From: Pinus tabuliformis
Taxonomy: Eukaryota; Streptophyta; Pinopsida; Pinales; Pinaceae
NCBI GenBank assembly: GCA_031772625.1
Contig: CM062819.1
Location: forward strand, 820,113,503-820,177,502
DNA length: 64,000 bases
Direction of reading: 5' to 3'
Below are positions 1 to 11,066 of this stretch, piece after piece. Numbering within the stretch: position 1 is the stretch's first letter; every line of letters starts with the position of its first letter. A program made the position numbers and the translations under genes. The notes beneath the pieces are model-generated. The model was not told the DNA's origin and searched no databases. It was given only the letters and a program-made list of their open reading frames with translations.

Positions 1-795
1 CTTTTGTATGTACTCATTGTGAGACAATGTTAATTTGCGATTTTTCCTTTCTCTAGTTATTCTCATACCAAGGATTTGTTTTCCAGCTCCCAAATCCTGC
101 ATTGCAAATGAATTTGCCAATTTTCTTTTGAACACATTTATTTCCTGCATGTTAGACCCTGCAACAAGCATGTCATCCACATACAATAACAATATAATAT
201 AGATGCCATCATTTTTCTTTTTCAGATAAACACAATGATCAGATTGACATCTAGTATAACCTTGTTCAGACATAAACTTGTCCAATTTTAGATACCACTG
301 CCTTGGAGCCTGTTTTAAGCCATACAAGCTCTTCTTCAACCTGCACACTAGTTTCTCCTTCCCTTTTACCTCATATCCTTATGGCTGCTGCATATATATC
401 TCTTCCTCCAAATCCCCATGGAGAAATGATGTCTTTACATCTAACTGCTCAAGATTCAAATCTTCAACTACTACTAGACTTAAACTAGTTATGTTTGAAG
501 TCATTTTAACAACAGAAGAAAATATTTCATCAAAATCAATACCTTTCTTCTGTGCAAACCCCTTCACCACAAGTCTAGATTTGTACCATTGTTTTCCTCC
601 ATCTTCTTCCTTCAACCTGTAAACCCATTTATTCTTCAATGTAGTTTTTCTTGCAGGCAACCTGACTAAGTCCCAAGTCTGGTTATGCATTAAGGAGTCC
701 ATCTCTTCTTCCATGGCTACCTCCCACTTCTTCTTGCTTTCAACCTGCATTGCTTCTTCATAACATTCGGGTTCACCAGAATCAATCAACAATAA
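1..795 (-). pseudogene. Copia-1 reverse transcriptase (partial, stop-containing)
   Basis: This is the RNA-dependent DNA polymerase part of the Copia pol polyprotein. Visible in order: a start with W-x2-A-x2-EE and KWVYRLK (about 600-740), the first catalytic block QLDVKTSFLHG at about 430-470, the SLYGLKQAPRQWYLKL block at about 270-330, and the catalytic YVDDM box at about 170-190. All catalytic aspartates seem present. A TAA at 379-381 interrupts the block after IYMQQP. The N-terminal linker (about 830-960) is rich in Gln, Asn and Pro and holds another TAA. The frame is the same as the integrase upstream. The protein continues past position 1, so RNase H cannot be assessed. Not functional as it stands. 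Confidence 0.93.
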
Positions 796-1011
796 ATAAT
801 ATAATGAAGGAGTGTATCGTTCAGGGGGTATACTTATCCTGGTAGATCTTCTAACACCACTTTCAGGTGTTTAGGGTGCCTGTTGCTGTTGTGGTGGTTG
901 TTGTTGTTGTGGTTGTTGATTATTATTATTTTCAGGCACCTTTACTTATTCAGTGATCTCATCAAGAACTGTGTATTCCTTGTTTTCTTTTTCCTGTTTC
1001 TTTTCCTACAA

Positions 1012-1758
1012 CTAATTCTTATACAAGACCTTTTCATCGAATATTGCATCTCTGCTCCTAATGATTTTGTGATTTTCATAATCATATAAGCGATAACCAA
1101 AAACGTTAACACCATATCCAATAAAGGTACATTTCTTTGATTTTGCCTCAAGCTTTGTTCTATTTTCTTTATTAATATGGACAAAAGCCTCACAACCAAA
1201 AGGCTTTAAAAAGGAGTAGTTTACCTTTTTACCTATCCATGCTTCCTCTGGAACACCACCATCCAAGGAACTTGAAGGCCCTCTGTTTATTAGATAAACA
1301 ACAGTATCTATAGTATCTACCCAAAATTGTAAAGGCAATCTTGCATGCAATCTCATGCACCTTGCACGCTCCATGATTGTTCTGTTCATCCTTTCTGAAA
1401 CACCATTTTCTTGTGGTGTTCTTGGCACTGTCTTCTCTCTGTGAATTCCATACTCTGAATAGTACCTATCAAACTCTTTGTTGCAATATTCACCTCCATT
1501 TTCTGATCTGAGACACTTCAATTTCTTTCTTGTCTCAATCTCAACCAAAGCTTTCCATTTCTTGAAAGTATCAAATACATCAAATTTATTCTTAATACAA
1601 TAAATCCAAGTTTTTCTAGTTGCATCATCAATAAAAGTAACATAATAATGAGAGCCACTGAGAGATGATACCTGAGCAGGTCCCTATACATCTGTATGCA
1701 CAAGCTCTAATTTTTCGCTCTTCTTTTCTTTCCCAACTCTGAGAAATTTGACTCTCTT
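1012..1758 (-). pseudogene. Copia-1 integrase core (stop-containing)
   Basis: This is the DDE integrase region that would join element cDNA to host DNA. On the minus strand the first catalytic Asp sits in HTD at about 1685-1695, with FIDDATRK downstream. The second Asp-type block is LRSENGGEY, and the catalytic Glu lies in ENGVSERMNRT (about 1380-1405). The C-terminal part has the Copia pattern LKPFGCEAFVHI and KKCTFIGYG, ending near RSRDAIFDEKVL. A TAG at 1684-1686 falls right after HTDV, and another at 1759-1761 separates it from the upstream protease/pre-integrase frame. Frame is otherwise kept with the neighbours on both sides, so only point mutations broke it. Confidence 0.92.
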
Positions 1759-1761
1759 CTA

Positions 1762-2352
1762 TTTTCCATAAATGCAATTCTCACAAAAGGCCAAATCAAC
1801 ATTCTTCAAACCCAGCAACAAATTCCTTGAGTGAAGAATCTTCATCCCCTTCTCACTCATATGTCCGAGCCTATGATGCCATAATGCTGCATCTGCTCCT
1901 TTGGAAGTTAAAGCATTAACAGAGTTAGAAATACCATTGCATAAATACAATGTACCAAACTTTTCGCCTTTTGCTATTACCAGGGCTCCTTTGGTGACTT
2001 TCCAAGTTTTATCTGTGAAAGTTGTCACACAACCTTCACCGCCTAACTGCCCTATTGAAATCAGATTTTTCTTCAGGTCAGGAACATGCCTTACCTCCTT
2101 TAGTAGCCATTGGTTTCCATTCTGCTGTTTCACAAGAACCTTACCCATTCCAATAATTTTACAGGGTTTATCATCACCCAAACGGACTTGTCCAAAATCT
2201 CCATGAACATAGTCATGAAAATATTTCTTATCGGGTGTGGCATGGAATGAGACCCCTGAATCTACCACCCAGGAATCAGTAATATTTTCAAAAGAAAGAA
2301 TCAAAGCATATTGTAACACTTCACCTGTCACATTTGCTTCATGATTTTTTTT
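1762..2352 (-). pseudogene. Copia-1 protease and GAG-pre-integrase domain
   Basis: The aspartic protease motif is visible as WVVDSGVSFHATP at about 2235-2275 with the DSG triad intact. Downstream come VRLGDDKPCKIIGMG and LKEVRHVPDLKKNLISIG, standard Copia protease landmarks. The GAG-pre-integrase domain follows with ALWHHRLGHMSEKGMKIL and CENCIYGK, the HH and CxxC zinc-binding residues that open Copia integrase. The frame ends at the TAG 1759-1761. At the N-terminal side it is offset by one from gag, the shift falling in a run of eight A (plus-strand T) at about 2345-2352. Roughly 200 residues are uninterrupted. Confidence 0.93.
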
Positions 2353-3130
2353 CTTGTTGTGCATCTCTTTCTTTTCCCTTCTGAGATCTATAGTCTTTCT
2401 TTAGGTGTCCTTTCTTTCTGCATTTCCAGCACACTATCCCCAATCTGGACTTGGATCTGCCTTTCCTTGAGTTACTGCGATATCCTGAGCTCTTTCCTCT
2501 TTCCATTTTTCTTCCCCTAGACTCTGCACTTAAAGCATTACTCGATGTCTCACCAGAGCTTTTTCATCTCATTTCCTCGCTAAGGATAGCACCGACAACA
2601 TCATCAAACTTTAAAGTACTAGATCCAGAAATAGAGTTACTAATGGCCATTACTAAACCATTCCAACTGTCTGGAAATGAACACAAGAATAATAGAGCTC
2701 TAACTTCATCATCAAAGTTTACCCCTACAGAACTTAACTAACTTGTAACTGTATTAAAATCATTTAAATGGTCTGCAACAAATCCACCTTCCGACATCTT
2801 CATATTAAATAACCATTTCATAAGAAATACCTTGTTTGAGGCCAAGGGTTTTTCATATAGTTTCGCCAATGCCTTAATAAAACCCTCTGTTGTTGTTTCC
2901 TTCGAAATGTTGAAGGCGACCAACACTGCGAGACACAACCGTATTGTTCCGAGTGCCTTTCTATTGAGAAGGTTCCATTATTCATCTGTCATACCTGTCG
3001 GCATCTTTGTTTTTCCGCCCAATGTTAGGTACAGATCTTTTTGATATAGATAATCTTCCATCTGCATCTTCCATAGTGAGAAGTTTTGGCCGTCAAATTT
3101 CTCGACCCTAAACTTACCATCTTCCTCCAT
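2353..3130 (-). pseudogene. Copia-1 gag (UBN2-type) with degenerate zinc knuckle
   Basis: This is the capsid/nucleocapsid precursor. The ATG at 3128-3130 starts MEEDGKFRVEKFDGQNF and W-x-M-x-ME, the usual Copia gag opening. LCLAVLVAFNISKETT and ALAKLYEKP-x7-LMKWLFNMKM follow (about 2770-2940), matching plant Copia gag (UBN2 type). Stops lie at 2978-2980 (TAA) and 2738-2740 (TAG). The nucleocapsid zinc knuckle at about 2405-2445 reads CWKCRKKGHLKKDY: the last Cys of C-x2-C-x4-H-x4-C has become Tyr. The start sits about 60 bp inside the PBS, normal for Copia. Confidence 0.9.
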
Positions 3131-3190
3131 TGCTCCCACTCGAACGAGGAACCCTTCTTTCCTGCGGGTTTATCAGCCAAATAGACCTTT

Positions 3191-3203
3191 GGCTCTGATA
3201 CCA
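3191..3203 (-). other. Primer-binding site of Copia-1 (initiator tRNA-Met)
   Basis: The minus strand reads TGGTATCAGAGCC, the complement of the 3' end of plant initiator tRNA-Met, two bases inside the LTR end. It fixes orientation and the LTR border at 3206. Confidence 0.93.
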
Positions 3204-3205
3204 GT

Positions 3206-3787
3206 TGTTAGGGATTTATATATTACAGAGCAATGGAACACATAAAATATTGCAGAGACATAAACACAAAAAACGCATAAAACAAGAGAGACACAGATAT
3301 ACGTGGTTCACCCAGTTTGGGCTACGTCTAGCCCGAACAGCCAGTCCTTCCTTTCTATTATCCAGCAAAATGAAGAGACACAACCTACAGCAGATCCGCT
3401 ATAATATCCTCTGTCTTCTCTCATAGTCTCACCTCTCCGTTTCTCGCTTGGAGAATACATATCTATTACATAACCTCAATACGATTCCCTCATACAAAGA
3501 GAGGGGTTTCCTTCTAGGGAAAAAACCCTAAACTAAACATAAGTTCTACCGTTAGATCATCCGCCTAATGAATGGCCTAGATTGACTAGAAATTACTATA
3601 CTTTTACAAGGTAATTTTACATCTGTTTTTAGCTTCGGGGGCGCTGCTCCCGAAACCCCCGCCGAGGGACCGTTGGCCCCCGAACCCCCTAGACCCCCGT
3701 GGGGGGGACAAGTCCCCCCCCGCACCCCCTAGGGTATGCATCCGGCTGAAACAAAGACCTCTAAATAATCATGCTCCACACCCAACA
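3206..3787 (-). repeat. Copia-1 5' LTR (582 bp)
   Basis: The plus strand begins TGTTAGGG and ends CCCAACA, near-perfect short inverted ends of the TG...CA type, next to the PBS. It contains a G-tract-rich block (3632-3735) and the GAACCACGTA motif near the R/U5 side. The distal LTR is outside the window, so age cannot be judged from an LTR pair. Confidence 0.88.
3632..3735 (-). other. G-tract-rich block in the Copia-1 LTR (possible G-quadruplex/hairpin)
   Basis: On the element's sense (minus) strand there are at least six runs of five or more G within about 100 bp, three separated by only 3-4 bases, plus a palindrome of opposed G and C runs around GGGACTTGTCCC. The surroundings are AT-rich, so it stands out. 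It lies in the upstream (U3) part of the LTR. G4-prone LTR motifs are known in plant retrotransposons; folding here is an inference. Confidence 0.6.
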
Positions 3788-4460
3788 TAGCAAACCTTTA
3801 TCACTTTTCATGCTCTTGAAAAATTACGAAAAGTGAAAATCATAGAGTCCTTTTAAGCCTTTTTAAGCTCTTAGAAAATGAAAATATTGTCGAGTACTTG
3901 TTTGTTTGAACTTGTAAAAGTAAATGAACAACCATCCACTCAATATAAGTTTACCCCTTTTACGGACTGAGCCAAGACTATTTATGAAAAAGGTATACGT
4001 TGATCAAACATGGTTAATAACGTTCTCTCTTGTATTATTTTATCCTTTTTTGGACCTGTGGGACTAAACTTATGAAAAAAAACTAATGGAGTTTACTTAT
4101 GTTTTTCTTCTGACTCCCTAAGACTGAAAAAAAACCAAGCTTTACTTTCTCCAGGCTCATTAAAATTTTATGGTAAAAGAACTAAATGAGTTTCCTTTTT
4201 GTGTATTTTTAAAACTCTTAAAAGAAAATGACATTGAGTTACTCCTTTACTGGACTCGTAACAACTAAACAGTATAGGACTCGTTAAGCATAATAGGACC
4301 GAACCATTCCTTCTTAGGGTTCGTTAAAAATACTTCGATGGACTCATCCGCAGGATGAGCTTACAGTACAAGCATATGTTATCCTCCTAAATCTTGTAAA
4401 AAATAAATAGGTACTTGCCAGTAATGGTGGGGGAAGATTGGGAAAAGTTGTCCATTTTAC
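3788..4460. other. Unassigned AT-rich DNA next to Copia-1
   Basis: No open frame, RNA gene or recognised transposon end. Several short repeats of GACTCG/AAAACTC type occur but form no array. Confidence 0.5.
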
Positions 4461-4467
4461 ATTTTAT

Positions 4468-6340
4468 TATAAAGGCAGCATGTCGCTCTTGAACACAACA
4501 CTCCATCACATTTCTTTTCCGGGTTGGAAAATTCATTTGTCTTACAATCAATCAAACCTCATTGAAAGTGTTCATTATTTTAGGTATTATCTTTAAGTCA
4601 AATGTTGCCAAGTCAATCGTCGTGTCGTTATGTGTTCAAGAGAAGTAAAACCTCAGTTCAAGTTCCTTTGCAAATTTTAGCCTTTAATCGCGTCGATTGT
4701 CCCTAAGTCAGTCCTTGCAAACTATTTTCAAAAACTTGACATTGTGTTTCACATCATAGGATTTCCTGTGACGGGTCGCTTCCTATCGACCTTAGCTCAA
4801 TATCTAGGAAGTTGATCTAGAAAAATTTAGTACCTTGAAGCCAACATGCCTTAATGGTATGTTTCTTGTCTTCAATGACAGGTTCTCAACATTGGAATTT
4901 TATCGAACGATTCTATGAGTGTTCGACTTCAAATCACTTATTCACACTTCATAGATTGTACTGGAAGTGCCTTGAGGACCATTTTCATTATTGGTGGTTT
5001 CTCTCGCACTTGTTAATAATTCACATCATTGACCGACAATCAAGTGGTTTATGCCATGTTCAACTTCGAAACATTCACTTGCATGGTTAGATTTGTACTA
5101 TGGATCGGGAGATGAAGATCAAGACCCTGGATCTAGTTTAATCAATCCAGGTTGTGAGGAGATTTATATTGATGATTATGTAGACAAATTCATGACAGAT
5201 GGTTGTTCCCATATTGTGTCTACTATCTATATGATTTTTGGTTTTTCCCTACTTATTCATTGAGTTAGATTTACTCTAAGTATGGGAATGTCTACCTCAA
5301 TGATGATTATTTATATACATTTTCATTTAATCCTTGAAAATTCCCTACAGGTTTCCAACCATTGTCTCTAGTCCAATCCTTGGTATGATAAAGCACTTCA
5401 ATATTTTAAAACTTATTTCACAGACTTCGCACTTTAGGGGGCAATCTGTTACACTTCAATTTTTCACCATGACACTTGATGAGTTTATGGGTCTTTTTAC
5501 CATCCGTGAACATGTTTGATTGAACTCCCTTAGAAGTCAAACAACCAAAAATTTCTTAAGAAGATGGGAAATTTTGGAAAAATAGTTGTCACACCTCGTC
5601 AAGTATCACGTACACTAATTTTCTAAGATATTCCCGTGCATTCGCTGGAATTAACTCTGAGAACAGCATAAAACTGTGCTTTGTCTGCATTTATAGACCA
5701 CACAGGTGAATCAAAGAAAGTAAAAATAAACAAGTACATTCTAGAAACATAGTTGGTCGAATATTTCCCAACTGAAATCTTTCAGGTGATGCCTATTTGA
5801 GCTATAACCCTCATATGATGCATCTTAATCCCTTTCCTCAAGGAAACCTAATCCCTCAATTAGAGGATCTCACTGTCCTCTTTTGGATCTGAAAATTATT
5901 CCTCTTAGCTTATAAAATTACTAGAGGGTAGAGGGATTGAGGAGGTCAGAACCGAGAGAAGATCAACTTATGCTGCTAGTTTGAGATTGGAAAGATTATC
6001 ATCTAAGGAGGAGATTGAAGGAATTTTGGAGGAACCTCATAGCATCAAGGTGAAGGTTGTAAGGCTCTTCTTTATCTTTAATTAATATAAATGAACATTT
6101 TTCCCCATTAGATTTTCTTATTCGAATTATGAATGGTTTATAATTGTTGAAATTGTTTATTAAGGCAAATTCAATTCCTGATCTCCTTGATCATTAGGGT
6201 AAGTTTGTTTGTATTATTATATCGCATATGCTTTTGATCCTTTTCTTTTTTATGGTTGCAGTTCTTATCAAGCATTGAGGAATTGCATCAATTCACAACA
6301 AGGGATCTTCATTGAGCATTTCATGAAATAGGTAATAGGC
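4468..6340 (+). pseudogene. Possible decayed gene of unknown function
   Basis: A TATAAA at 4468-4473 is followed by a T/C-rich leader and an ATG at 4602 that opens MLPSQSSCRYVFKRSKTSVQ. The frame breaks after about 34 codons and resumes one base over as a coding-like stretch containing FHIIGFPVTGRFLSTLAQYL (about 4750-4815). Further coding-like patches appear at 5051-5263 (LDLYYGSGDEDQDP), 5785-5890 (YLSYNPHMMHLNPFPQGN) and 5935-6060 (RLERLSSKEEIEGILEE), with GT/AG borders possible between them. I do not recognise the protein. The patches may be one gene with introns and frameshifts, or chance. No part has a continuous frame longer than about 80 codons. Confidence 0.3.
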
Positions 6341-6872
6341 TCATCCATTGGCTTTAATACTTAAAATTCAAACAAGTCCAACTTAGGGAAAGAGTTAGTT
6401 CAATTGTCTATTTATTTCTAGTTTTCATCAAGGATCTAGGGATATCGCTCTGTCCGCAAGAGGGATATTTCCGTTGTAACAAAAAATGTCTTTTATTATT
6501 GACCTAAACACCTAGAGTCTTCTGCCACTTACAAAATGAAAATATTATTGCATTTGTTTCTTAACTAAGGGCCTTGTGAAATAACACATGTGCGAAGATG
6601 ACATATATGAATTAAAGATTTTCAAACCAAGATGTGTATAGAGGTAAAGAAAATATGCAAACAACACATATTGCATGTGTGAAGGGAAAAATGTAAGTTT
6701 AACAATTTTATAGAATATGTAACCAATATGGAGATGATCAATTTATAATTGAGTTTGGTAAAAGTGTTTTGTGTAATGAGAATGTGTGAATGGGAGAATG
6801 TGTAAGAAAGTACAAAACTTGTGTGTATGTGGAACAACTGCTCTAAAAGATATAGGTGTACTGAAGTAGTGT

Positions 6873-7922
6873 TGTTTCTGGGAAAACTAATGTCTTTTCG
6901 GTCGACTAGCCCTCTAGGTTTGGCAACTACCCTAGAAACAATAGTTTAAAGCAATTTGTTATTTCTTCTATGTATAATAGATAAGAGAAAGACAAAGGAA
7001 CCAACCTAGATCTTCTGCTTAACTCCTTGCTTGATCTCTCTCCCCCTTGACAGAGCTTGCAACTCCTCTCCGTACTTATCTCGCTTGGAGAGTATCTGTA
7101 GGAACACAGTAACAAATAACCATCAAAGTATCTTGATCTATTATATCATAATCATCATGGAATCAGAAATATAATGAACATACAATGGCATTCACGAATA
7201 ATAACATTCACAATTGCACAGTTATATGGAAGAAAACTCAAAGAACTTTATTATATAGAAGGGAGAATTACAACCCAGTTGTCTGATCCAGCATCATCCT
7301 CCTAGCATGAAGCCCTCTTCACCTCATGAAATAGCAAGATCAAACCAACAATACAGTGCTCTTTCTCAAATACAAACTATCAGCACTTCCTTGCAATTCA
7401 CAAAATTCTAGCCTCCAAGATCGCTTAGATGAGGGATCCATTTATAGATGTGTGCAAGGGTGTGAGTCATCTCTGGGTTTTGATTAGTGTCATCCCACTT
7501 GTTACATTTGGTTCCACAAGAGGAGAGATAACTGAAGTTTAGATCTCTTACTCATCCTTGGGCGAATTCAGAGAGGCAAGTGTCGTAGGAGAAGTTTCTA
7601 GAAGATTCCATGAGTAACCACCTAGAAAACTGTCTCAGACATTTGTCCATCCTCACCCATCACAGCCTATAGAAGGCCCAAACAATATGCATTGCACCTG
7701 ACCAGTGTATCACTCAGTATGCATCACAACTGACCAGTGTAGCACTCAGTATGGTTCAGTTTAGCCCATTTCTGGATGGTTTTTCAGGTGGAACTTTTGG
7801 GGAATGATGTAATCAAATGACCATGTTCTTTTAGGGTATGAAACAACTCTTTTAGGGGTTGATGAGCCCTAGTTTATCGACATATAAGATTGGGGTTGAA
7901 GTGCCCAAATATGTCTATAACA
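6873..7922. mobile_element. Solo LTR, 1050 bp, TSD AGTGT
   Basis: The block begins TGTTTCTGGG and ends CTATAACA, TG...CA termini, and is bracketed by the direct repeat AGTGT at 6868-6872 and 7923-7927. It is absent from copy B at the matching place. There is no PBS, tract or coding sequence inside, so recombination between two LTRs of one element is the simplest explanation. No other copy of this LTR is visible in the window; family unknown. Confidence 0.82.
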
Positions 7923-8104
7923 AGTGTGCAGAGAAAAAAATGTGTGTGGACATGAAAAAGTGAGTATGTGTAATGAAGGGAAAGAGTTGTACCGCACAAG
8001 AATGTGCCAAGCCAATTACTATGCAGAAGTAAGTCATGTCACAACCTAATTTTTGTGCGAAAATAAACAATGTACATAGGTAAAGAATGTGCCGACTTAA
8101 AGGA

Positions 8105-8727
8105 ATCATTAGAAAATTTTGAGGTCTAAAATGGGCCTCCAAAGGAATACTATAAATTAATAGCGGAAATAATAAAATAAAATTAGATTACATCATCAAA
8201 TTTTAGAGGGAAAAAATAAAAAACTACTTTTTCAACTCGTATTTTCAACTTATCTCCCTACGGTTTTACTCAAATTTCAAGCAGAAACACTTGTTGGATG
8301 CTGAATTTAGTTCCTAACCCAAGGAGTACCCATGTTGCATACTTTTGATTGACCCTACTACACAAAAAATGAGAAATATGTAAAAAATGTGATTGCAATC
8401 ACACTTTTTATTGTATTTCTCATTATTCATGTAGTGGGGTCCATCAAAAGTATGCAAAATGGGTACTCGTTGGATAAGGAATTAAATTTTGCATCCAACG
8501 AGTGCTCCTATTCGAAATTTGAGTAAAATCATAAGGATATAAGTTAAAAATACGAGTTGAAAAAATAGTTTTTATTATTATTATTTTTACTTTTTTACTC
8601 CAAAAATGGTGAATCATCTCCCATGGTTGACATCATCATCTTGAATCCTCTTGGTTCTTATAAAGTTGATTTTGGTTGTACATTTTTGTTTTGAGGCCCA
8701 TTTTTTACCTCAAAATTTCTCTAATCA
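8105..8727. repeat. Foldback (long inverted repeat) element in copy A
   Basis: Two arms of roughly 290-320 bp are reverse complements with a few indels. Outer ends read TTGAGGTCTAAAATGGGCC at about 8120 and GAGGCCCATTTTTTACCTCA at about 8690. Inner parts pair around the near-perfect palindrome GTGATTGCAATCAC at about 8390-8403. The arms include TTTTCAACTCG/CGAGTTGAAAA and the pair TGCATACTTTTGAT/ATCAAAAGTATGCA. A copy at 37068-37705 has the same structure. There is no coding potential. It resembles a foldback-type MITE and would make a long hairpin if transcribed. Confidence 0.8.
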
Positions 8728-8849
8728 ACCATCATTTGACCCCTTCCACAATTGTATAAGCATAGATGAATTTAATCGTACATCTACTTGGTACATGCGA
8801 TACAAACATATATTCAAAAGTATTAAATTCAATTTAAATTGACATTAAT

Positions 8850-9810
8850 TTCTTAATTACAAAAAATTAGATCATATGATCAATAACAAAACATTAATTT
8901 TTTTTGTAAAATCTCAAAGCATATCCTTAAAAACTTATGCAAAAACATTATCTTAAAGCTCTTCACAGAATTGGTGAACATATTTAGAATTAGAACAAAG
9001 TAATCAGTCTTTGTGCTGGAAAAGTCTTGAACAAAAACCAACACACTTACAATAGCAAGAATTGTATCTAGATTTAAATGTCAATCGTCATAGCTTTGAT
9101 TAAAACTAATACTAAATATGTAACATATTTCTAAAAACTAAAACTGTTGTTGAATTTTCATTTTCATTTTGATTAATAAAAAAACATTATATATAGTATA
9201 AACATTATCTCAAAATTCTCCACAAAATGGTGAACAACCTCAAAATTGGGACAAGGTAATCAATCTTTGTTCTTGAGAAGTTTTGAACAATAACCAACAT
9301 AACTATAGTAACATGAATTGTATCCAAATTCCAATGTCAATCATCATAGTTATGATTAAAATAAATACTACAAATGGGACATATATCTGAGATCCAAAAC
9401 TACTGTTGAATATTCGTTTTTATTGTGATTAATTATAGAACATTCGATGTAATATAAAAACTCAAATAATATGCTTGAAAACTTATGTTCAATTAATGTT
9501 TTTGGACAACACCACAAAATCTAGACCTATACTTATGCAAAAAATTACCTCATAATTCTTCACAAAATTGGTAAACAATCATAGAATTGGAACAAAGTAA
9601 TCAGAAGATCATTTTCGTTGCAATTAATTACAAATCATTAGATATTATATTAAATCTCAAAGAAAATCCTCAAAAAATTATGTTCAATTAATGTTTTTTG
9701 ACAATTCTACATAATTCAGACCTATATAAGATCTTATGCAAAACATTATTTGAGGATTTTTTACAAAATTGGTAAACACACTTAGAATTAGAATAGAGGA
9801 ATCATAATTG
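8850..9810. repeat. Degenerate long-period tandem repeat, about four units
   Basis: A recurring set of phrases appears in the same order at about 8905, 9200, 9530 and 9730: (TC)AAAGCATATCCT or AAACTTATGCAAAACATTA, then CTTCACAAAATTGGTGAACA, then AGAATTGGAACAAAGTAATCA. Spacing is about 200-310 bp and units are diverged. Phrases such as ATGTCAATCATCATAG and TGTTGAATTTTCATTTTCAT recur in the longer units. It is AT-rich with no open frame. The same array occurs in copy B at about 37860-38810. Confidence 0.65.
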
Positions 9811-10091
9811 GAACCATAATTCAATACAAACTTCGTAGCCCCTAACTTATGGTGATCGATATTTTTTTATCCCAGAGGTTGCTTATATCGATAATGAGAA
9901 TATTTTAATACCTCAACTCAACAACTCATTCACTATGTCTATCTGACATCTTCTCTCTTTATCTATTCGCCCTCGCATTTCAAAAAATAGCAATAGTTAT
10001 TTTATAATAAATTAAGTACACATAATAAATGATATTTTAGTTCTAAAATAAAGGTATCTAGAGAAACGAAGGCATGTGCTAGTGGGGGAAT

Positions 10092-11066
10092 TATGTAACC
10101 AAACTTATATTTAGATATTAAACCGTTCCAAATATTTTTAGTTCCGAGAATAATGTTTGATGCTTAAAGAACTTATCAAAATCCTAATACTTAATCGCAA
10201 AAGTAAATGCATTCATCCTAATCAGGACAGGGATTGGGCTCCCATCACCTATAAAGTGAAAAAGGTATCTGCAAGGAAAAAAAAGATACATCTTGGAATT
10301 AGCTTAGTTCATGATAAAATATCCAACAAACTTGAATAATTAAATACTATAAACACGAAAAAAAAATTCCAAGATTTAAGAACACTTACAATATGTGAAA
10401 GCATAAACCGTGATCGTTTGACTGTTCGTTGTCTTTTGGATTCAAAATTTCTTGAAGTAATTTCTTTAGTTTAGCTTGAATGAAATATTTCATGGGAGGG
10501 ATTGTAATCTCCTATTTGACACGTTCATTGAATATCTTCTCCTAAATTTCCCTAGCCTCTTCTTACAATTACGCATCCAAGACAATGTCATGTTCATTAA
10601 CAATAACAATAGTAATTCGCTATTTTCTAATTTCCTTTGTGATAAAATCAATTATATTATTGAATTATTTTTCCTTTGACTATTTTATCTTATCCAATTC
10701 AATAACTAGCATGTCTCTCAAAATTAATCCAAGGTCACATATGATGTGCAAACTCTTTATATCACATACAATCTCTACCTCCTTGAATTAGGCATAAATT
10801 CTTCTACTCTCTTTTCACATTAGAAAATAATGTTCTCTAGTGTTATGATTCTCTTAGACCATCCAAATTTGATTTGATTCATTCAATTAGCAATTGGGAG
10901 TCCTTGTTTTTCTTCTCTGGGTAAGAAAGTAAATCAAGCTTCTGACTAAGAGTACGTAAGTCATTGTATACGAAATGCATGTCTCCTTCGAGATCACTTT
11001 TAACCAAATCGACAAATGACTTAGTTATTTGTACTAAATGTCGCAAATCATAGGTTTCTTGCCGTG
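10092..11066. other. Segment of copy A missing from copy B; no gene recognised
   Basis: This AT-rich kilobase lies between the tandem array and the minisatellite-bearing LTR element. In copy B the sequence jumps directly from GTTAGTGGAGGGAA (about 39086-39099) into the LTR, removing both this segment and the first bases of the LTR. Small open frames (10157-10339, 10476-10679) have no coding character. I see no transposon ends. Confidence 0.55.

Larger units (their letters stand above)
1..3787 (-). mobile_element. Copia-1: Ty1/Copia LTR retrotransposon, 3' end beyond the window
   Basis: Read on the minus strand, this is LTR, PBS, gag, protease, integrase and reverse transcriptase, the gene order that defines Ty1/Copia. 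The 5' LTR is 3206-3787, the PBS lies at 3191-3203, and the RT runs off position 1, so RNase H and the 3' LTR are outside. The coding part is a fossil with six in-frame stops (2978-2980, 2738-2740, 1759-1761, 1684-1686, about 872, 379-381) and one frameshift in an A-run near 2348. Otherwise the reading frames are long and continuous. The LTR end carries a GGGTGAACCACGTA-type motif near 3300, common in plant Copia LTRs. No target duplication can be tested because only one end is visible. Plant origin and family are secure; lineage within Copia is not. Confidence 0.95.

Noticed and set aside
3191-3203. tRNA gene
   Set aside because: Only the 12-13 bases complementary to a tRNA 3' end are present here and at the other PBS sites; there is no cloverleaf. 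No tRNA or rRNA gene was seen anywhere in the window.
8340-8460. MicroRNA precursor at the central hairpin
   Set aside because: The pairing continues for nearly 300 bp on each side and belongs to a foldback element; no discrete short hairpin is evident.
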